Assembly: GCA_028691625.1 (NCBI GenBank)
Contig: JAQUYZ010000057.1
Coordinates: 1-8,065 of the forward strand
Direction: 5' to 3'
Source of the DNA: Eubacteriales bacterium
GTDB taxonomy: Bacteria; Bacillota; Clostridia; Peptostreptococcales; Anaerovoracaceae
Length of the DNA: 8,065 nucleotides
Made by a program: the position numbers and the translations under genes. Positions 6,018-8,065 of this stretch are shown piece by piece; within the stretch, counting starts at the first letter, position 1; the number at the start of each line of letters is the position of its first letter. A model generated the notes under the pieces. That model was not told where the DNA came from. It ran no database searches and was given only the letters and a program-made list of their open reading frames with translations.

Positions 6018-7244
6018 CTATGGTAAGTAAATGCAATCCCTGCACCAAGGGAGATTATCATTTGTGTCTTTTGTAAATACAAACTGATGCAGATCGATAT
6101 TTCCGCTGTTGAAAGACGCCGCACAGGAATTAAGATACAATCTCCACATCCGGATAAAGCTTTCTTCCTTATTTTTCTGTATTTCGGGCAAAGCCTTCTC
6201 GAAATTGGCTGCCCAGTGCTCCAACGTTTTTCCATAGTGTCTTCGGAGACTTTCCACATCGATCAGATGAAATTCTTCTTTTGAAATATTTCCGACCAAC
6301 TCCTGAATGCTTGGAATATATCCTCCGGGGAAAATATACCTGTTGATCCAGGAATTCGTTCCTCCTTCGCTCTCATGAATCCCGGTGATGCAATGGAGCA
6401 GCGACAATCCGCCGTCGGTCAGCATTTGATTGATTTGGGAAAAATATTCATGCAGGCGATTCTTGCCCACGTGTTCCAGCATACCGACGCTTACGATCCG
6501 GTCAAACGTTCTGCCTTTGATTTTCCTGTAATCAATCAGCTGAACCTCCAAAAGATCACCCAGGTGTTCCTCCTCAATCCGCTTTTGCACTGCTTCAAAT
6601 TGTCCCGCGCTCAGGGTGACGCCCAACGCTTTCACCTTATATTTTCTCGCAGCAGCGAGGATCAGTTCTCCCCAGCCGCAGCCGATATCAAGCAGAGTCA
6701 GCCCCTCTTTCAGATGAAGCTTTTTCAAAATGAGATCCACCTTGTTTTTCTGGGCCTGAGTTAAGGTATCCTCTTTGGATTTAAAATATCCGCAGGAATA
6801 GGTCATCGTATCGTCCAGCCATAGTTTATAAAAATCATTACCGATATCATAATGATGCTCAATGTTTTCTCTGCTTTTTTTTATATTGTTTGATATCTTT
6901 TTCAACGCCTTATGATACAAATGGCCTTGCCGCAGAAAGCTGCCCCTGTTATGGTACAGAGATTCTATCACCTCTTGGACATTTCCTTCGATTTCAAGTA
7001 ATTTGTGCATGTAGGCCTCACCAAAAGCCAGGGAGGGATCGGCAATGATGTCTGCTTTCGGGATCGGCGCATTCATAATTAATTTGAACCTGCTTTCCCC
7101 TTCTCCAAACTTTTTTTCCTCTCCATCCCAGAATCTTACCGTACAAGTATCCGAAAATAATTTCTGAAACAGGGTTTCATAGAATACTTTATCAATCCCG
7201 GCATGATGATGTTGTTCGTTCTTTTTTCGTAATGACGAATCCAT
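6018..7244 (-). CDS. cfa: Cyclopropane-fatty-acyl-phospholipid synthase
   Basis: A 408-residue SAM-dependent methyltransferase that adds a methylene group across the double bond of unsaturated acyl chains in membrane phospholipids. The N-terminal ~115 residues form the lipid-binding region typical of the family. HYDIGNDFY (131-139) and MTYSCGYF (147-154) follow, with C151 corresponding to the conserved active-site Cys. The SAM-binding motif I is LLDIGCGWG (184-192). MLEHVG (255-260) carries E257, and SLLHCIT (281-287) carries H284; both correspond to bicarbonate-binding residues in E. coli Cfa. HYGKTLEHW (336-344) and the ending NLPWCRDCIYL fit the family C-terminus. Length is normal and no key residue is missing. 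ATG at 7244 has AAGGGAAG about ten bases upstream. No hairpin separates it from the SleC-like unit 96 bases downstream, so read-through is possible. A related fatty-acid methyltransferase is less likely. Cfa commonly serves acid or stationary-phase adaptation. Confidence 0.93.
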   Translation of the reverse strand: MDSSLRKKNEQHHHAGIDKVFYETLFQKLFSDTCTVRFWDGEEKKFGEGESRFKLIMNAPIPKADIIADPSLAFGEAYMHKLLEIEGNVQEVIESLYHNRGSFLRQGHLYHKALKKISNNIKKSRENIEHHYDIGNDFYKLWLDDTMTYSCGYFKSKEDTLTQAQKNKVDLILKKLHLKEGLTLLDIGCGWGELILAAARKYKVKALGVTLSAGQFEAVQKRIEEEHLGDLLEVQLIDYRKIKGRTFDRIVSVGMLEHVGKNRLHEYFSQINQMLTDGGLSLLHCITGIHESEGGTNSWINRYIFPGGYIPSIQELVGNISKEEFHLIDVESLRRHYGKTLEHWAANFEKALPEIQKNKEESFIRMWRLYLNSCAASFNSGNIDLHQFVFTKDTNDNLPWCRDCIYLP

Positions 7245-7299
7245 GGATTAACACTTCCCTTCGACAATGTTGCTTCTGACACAAAGCTCAACTTGTTCT

Positions 7300-7305
7300 A
7301 TTATA
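7300..7305 (-). promoter_or_regulatory. Possible -10 of the cfa promoter
   Basis: A perfect TATAAT on the minus strand, about 55 bases before the cfa ATG. No good TTGACA is found at 16-18 bases upstream (GATATT at 17). The promoter might need an activator or use a different sigma factor. A 10-base direct repeat lies 40-70 bases further upstream. Confidence 0.35.
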
Positions 7306-7346
7306 AGCATTGACTGCTCATAAATATCTTACTCCCATTTTCATAT

Positions 7347-7375
7347 AATTCAAGGATATTTAGAGAATTCAAGGA
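7347..7375. repeat. Direct repeat upstream of cfa
   Basis: AATTCAAGGA occurs at 7347-7356 and again at 7366-7375, a period of 19 bases, close to two helical turns. On the minus strand this is TCCTTGAATT twice, upstream of the presumed cfa promoter. It could be a regulator site or chance in an A/T-rich gap. Confidence 0.4.
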
Positions 7376-7379
7376 AAAA

Positions 7380-7408
7380 CCCCGCTGGCATTGTATCTGC
7401 CAGCGGGG
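7380..7408. terminator. Strong rho-independent terminator after the CAP-domain gene
   Basis: CCCCGCTGGCA (7380-7390) pairs perfectly with TGCCAGCGGGG (7398-7408) around a 7-base loop. On the minus strand the stem is followed by TTTTT, so it ends the CAP-domain gene, whose stop is about 50 bases upstream at 7458. On the plus strand it is followed by TCTGTTTTT and could also work in that direction. It separates cfa transcriptionally from the CAP gene. Confidence 0.9.
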
Positions 7409-7457
7409 TCTGTTTTTAATGGGACAGGCAAGAAGAGAGCGACTCCTCCCGCTTATA

Positions 7458-8065
7458 TTACGGCCTGATGAACATCTGAACCCAATAGGTTCCGCCGTTG
7501 CTGTCCGTTACATATCCCACACCGATTTCCGTGTAGTTTGCATTCATGATATTTGCTTTGTGACCAGGTGAGTTCATCCAGCCGTTCATGACATCAGCCG
7601 GTGTTCTCTGACCCTTCGCAATATTTTCTCCGGCTGTGGAATATTTGATTCCAAACTGTTTCATCATATCAAAGGGTGAGCCATACGTCGGAGAGTTGTG
7701 GTCGAAATAATTCTTGTCCCTAAGGTCCTCCGCCTTCTTTTCCGCTACGCCCGCGAGATTTGTATTCACCTTCAGGGCAGGAAGTCCTGCTGCGGCTCTT
7801 TCCTTGTTTACCAGATCGGCAACCTGCTGTTCATAGGCGCCGGTCTCAGCGGAAGCCGGTGCTGCTGCTACAGGCGCCGGTGCTGCTGCCGGTTTTGCCG
7901 GTGCTGCTGCCGGTTTTGCGGCAGTTGCAGCGGCCTCCTGCTTAGTCTGTGGTGTTTGCTGCGCCGGCTGAGCCGGAGGCTGCTTTGCTCCAATTGTCTG
8001 CTGCATCTGCTGAATGAACTGAGCCGGCAGACCGGCCTTGCTGTACTGTTCCTTGAGTTGATTAT
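7458..8065 (-). CDS. CAP/SCP-domain (YkwD-like) extracellular protein, 5' end outside the window
   Basis: The frame is open to the right edge, so the true start is outside; the ATG at 8006 is internal, since the upstream in-frame residues (NQLKEQYSKAGLPAQFIQQ) continue without a stop or ribosome binding site. Of 201 visible residues, about 27-75 are a low-complexity Pro/Ala/Gln/Lys linker including the tandem KPAAAPA. Residues about 78-200 form a CAP domain: EQQVADLVNKERAAAGLPAL, FDHNSP with H122, AGENIA with E146, SPGHKANIM with H168, and a final YWVQMFIRP. These His and Glu residues are the conserved cavity residues of the family. Bacterial single-CAP proteins of this type are usually exported or spore-associated, and their biochemical activity is unknown. 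Export is inferred, as no signal peptide is within view. The gene ends at the terminator at 7380-7408. Confidence 0.88.
   Translation of the reverse strand, partial: NQLKEQYSKAGLPAQFIQQMQQTIGAKQPPAQPAQQTPQTKQEAAATAAKPAAAPAKPAAAPAPVAAAPASAETGAYEQQVADLVNKERAAAGLPALKVNTNLAGVAEKKAEDLRDKNYFDHNSPTYGSPFDMMKQFGIKYSTAGENIAKGQRTPADVMNGWMNSPGHKANIMNANYTEIGVGYVTDSNGGTYWVQMFIRP
7876..7917. repeat. Perfect 21-bp tandem repeat, two copies, within the CAP gene linker
   Basis: A 21-base unit beginning GCCGGTGCTGCTGCC and ending GGTTTT is repeated exactly at 7876-7896 and 7897-7917. On the coding (minus) strand it encodes two Lys-Pro-Ala-Ala-Ala-Pro-Ala units of the linker before the CAP domain. Because 21 is a multiple of three, copy-number changes would alter linker length without breaking the frame. 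Confidence 0.85.

Noticed and set aside
6014..6022. CATAGAATA on the minus strand, which fits the sigma-K -10 pattern CATAnnnTA, ahead of the SleC-like unit.
   Set aside because: No matching AC-type -35 element is found 16-17 bases upstream, and it overlaps the cfa stop codon, so it may be chance.
6087..6764. Plus-strand open frames opposite cfa (6087-6284 and 6375-6764).
   Set aside because: They are antisense to a gene with intact conserved motifs and lack ribosome binding sites and recognisable domains.

Overview
The window looks like chromosomal DNA from a spore-forming, anaerobic member of the Clostridia. The reasons are strong AGGAGG-type ribosome binding sites, intermediate G+C, SLH-anchored cell-wall proteins, a YtrA-type GntR/ABC operon and, most tellingly, a relative of the clostridial spore-cortex lytic enzyme SleC. 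No species can be named from the sequence alone. No rRNA, tRNA, CRISPR array, insertion sequence or phage gene was seen.

Layout. On the left (1-1831, minus strand) is a secreted protein with three SLH domains and a GH18-type glycosidase domain. It is followed 26 bases downstream by the beginning of a membrane protein, probably a sensor, that runs off the left edge. A divergent intergenic region (1832-2035) carries an extended -10 promoter for the SLH-GH18 gene and, in the other direction, a promoter overlapped by a 36-base near-perfect palindrome. That palindrome is the probable operator of the plus-strand operon at 2036-3952: a YtrA-family GntR repressor, an ABC ATPase and an ABC-2-type permease. 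All three genes overlap or are tightly coupled. A 12-bp perfect stem with T-rich flanks on both sides (4005-4045) ends this operon and also the convergent minus-strand transcript.

The rest (4064-8065) is all on the minus strand. In transcription order it holds: a CAP/SCP-domain (YkwD-like) protein entering from the right edge and closed by a strong terminator (7380-7408); a cyclopropane-fatty-acyl-phospholipid synthase; then a two-gene unit whose products together resemble one SleC polypeptide. The first gene of that unit encodes the N-terminal prodomain-like part. The second encodes a SpoIID/LytB-like catalytic domain and three peptidoglycan-binding repeats.

Common theme. Almost everything here acts on or in the cell envelope: wall-bound hydrolase, envelope-stress-type transporter, spore cortex hydrolysis, membrane lipid modification and an exported CAP protein. 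The most interesting point is the split of the SleC-like protein into two adjacent genes near the place where SleC zymogens are proteolytically processed in known clostridia. The other notable element is the doubled palindromic operator in front of the GntR gene.
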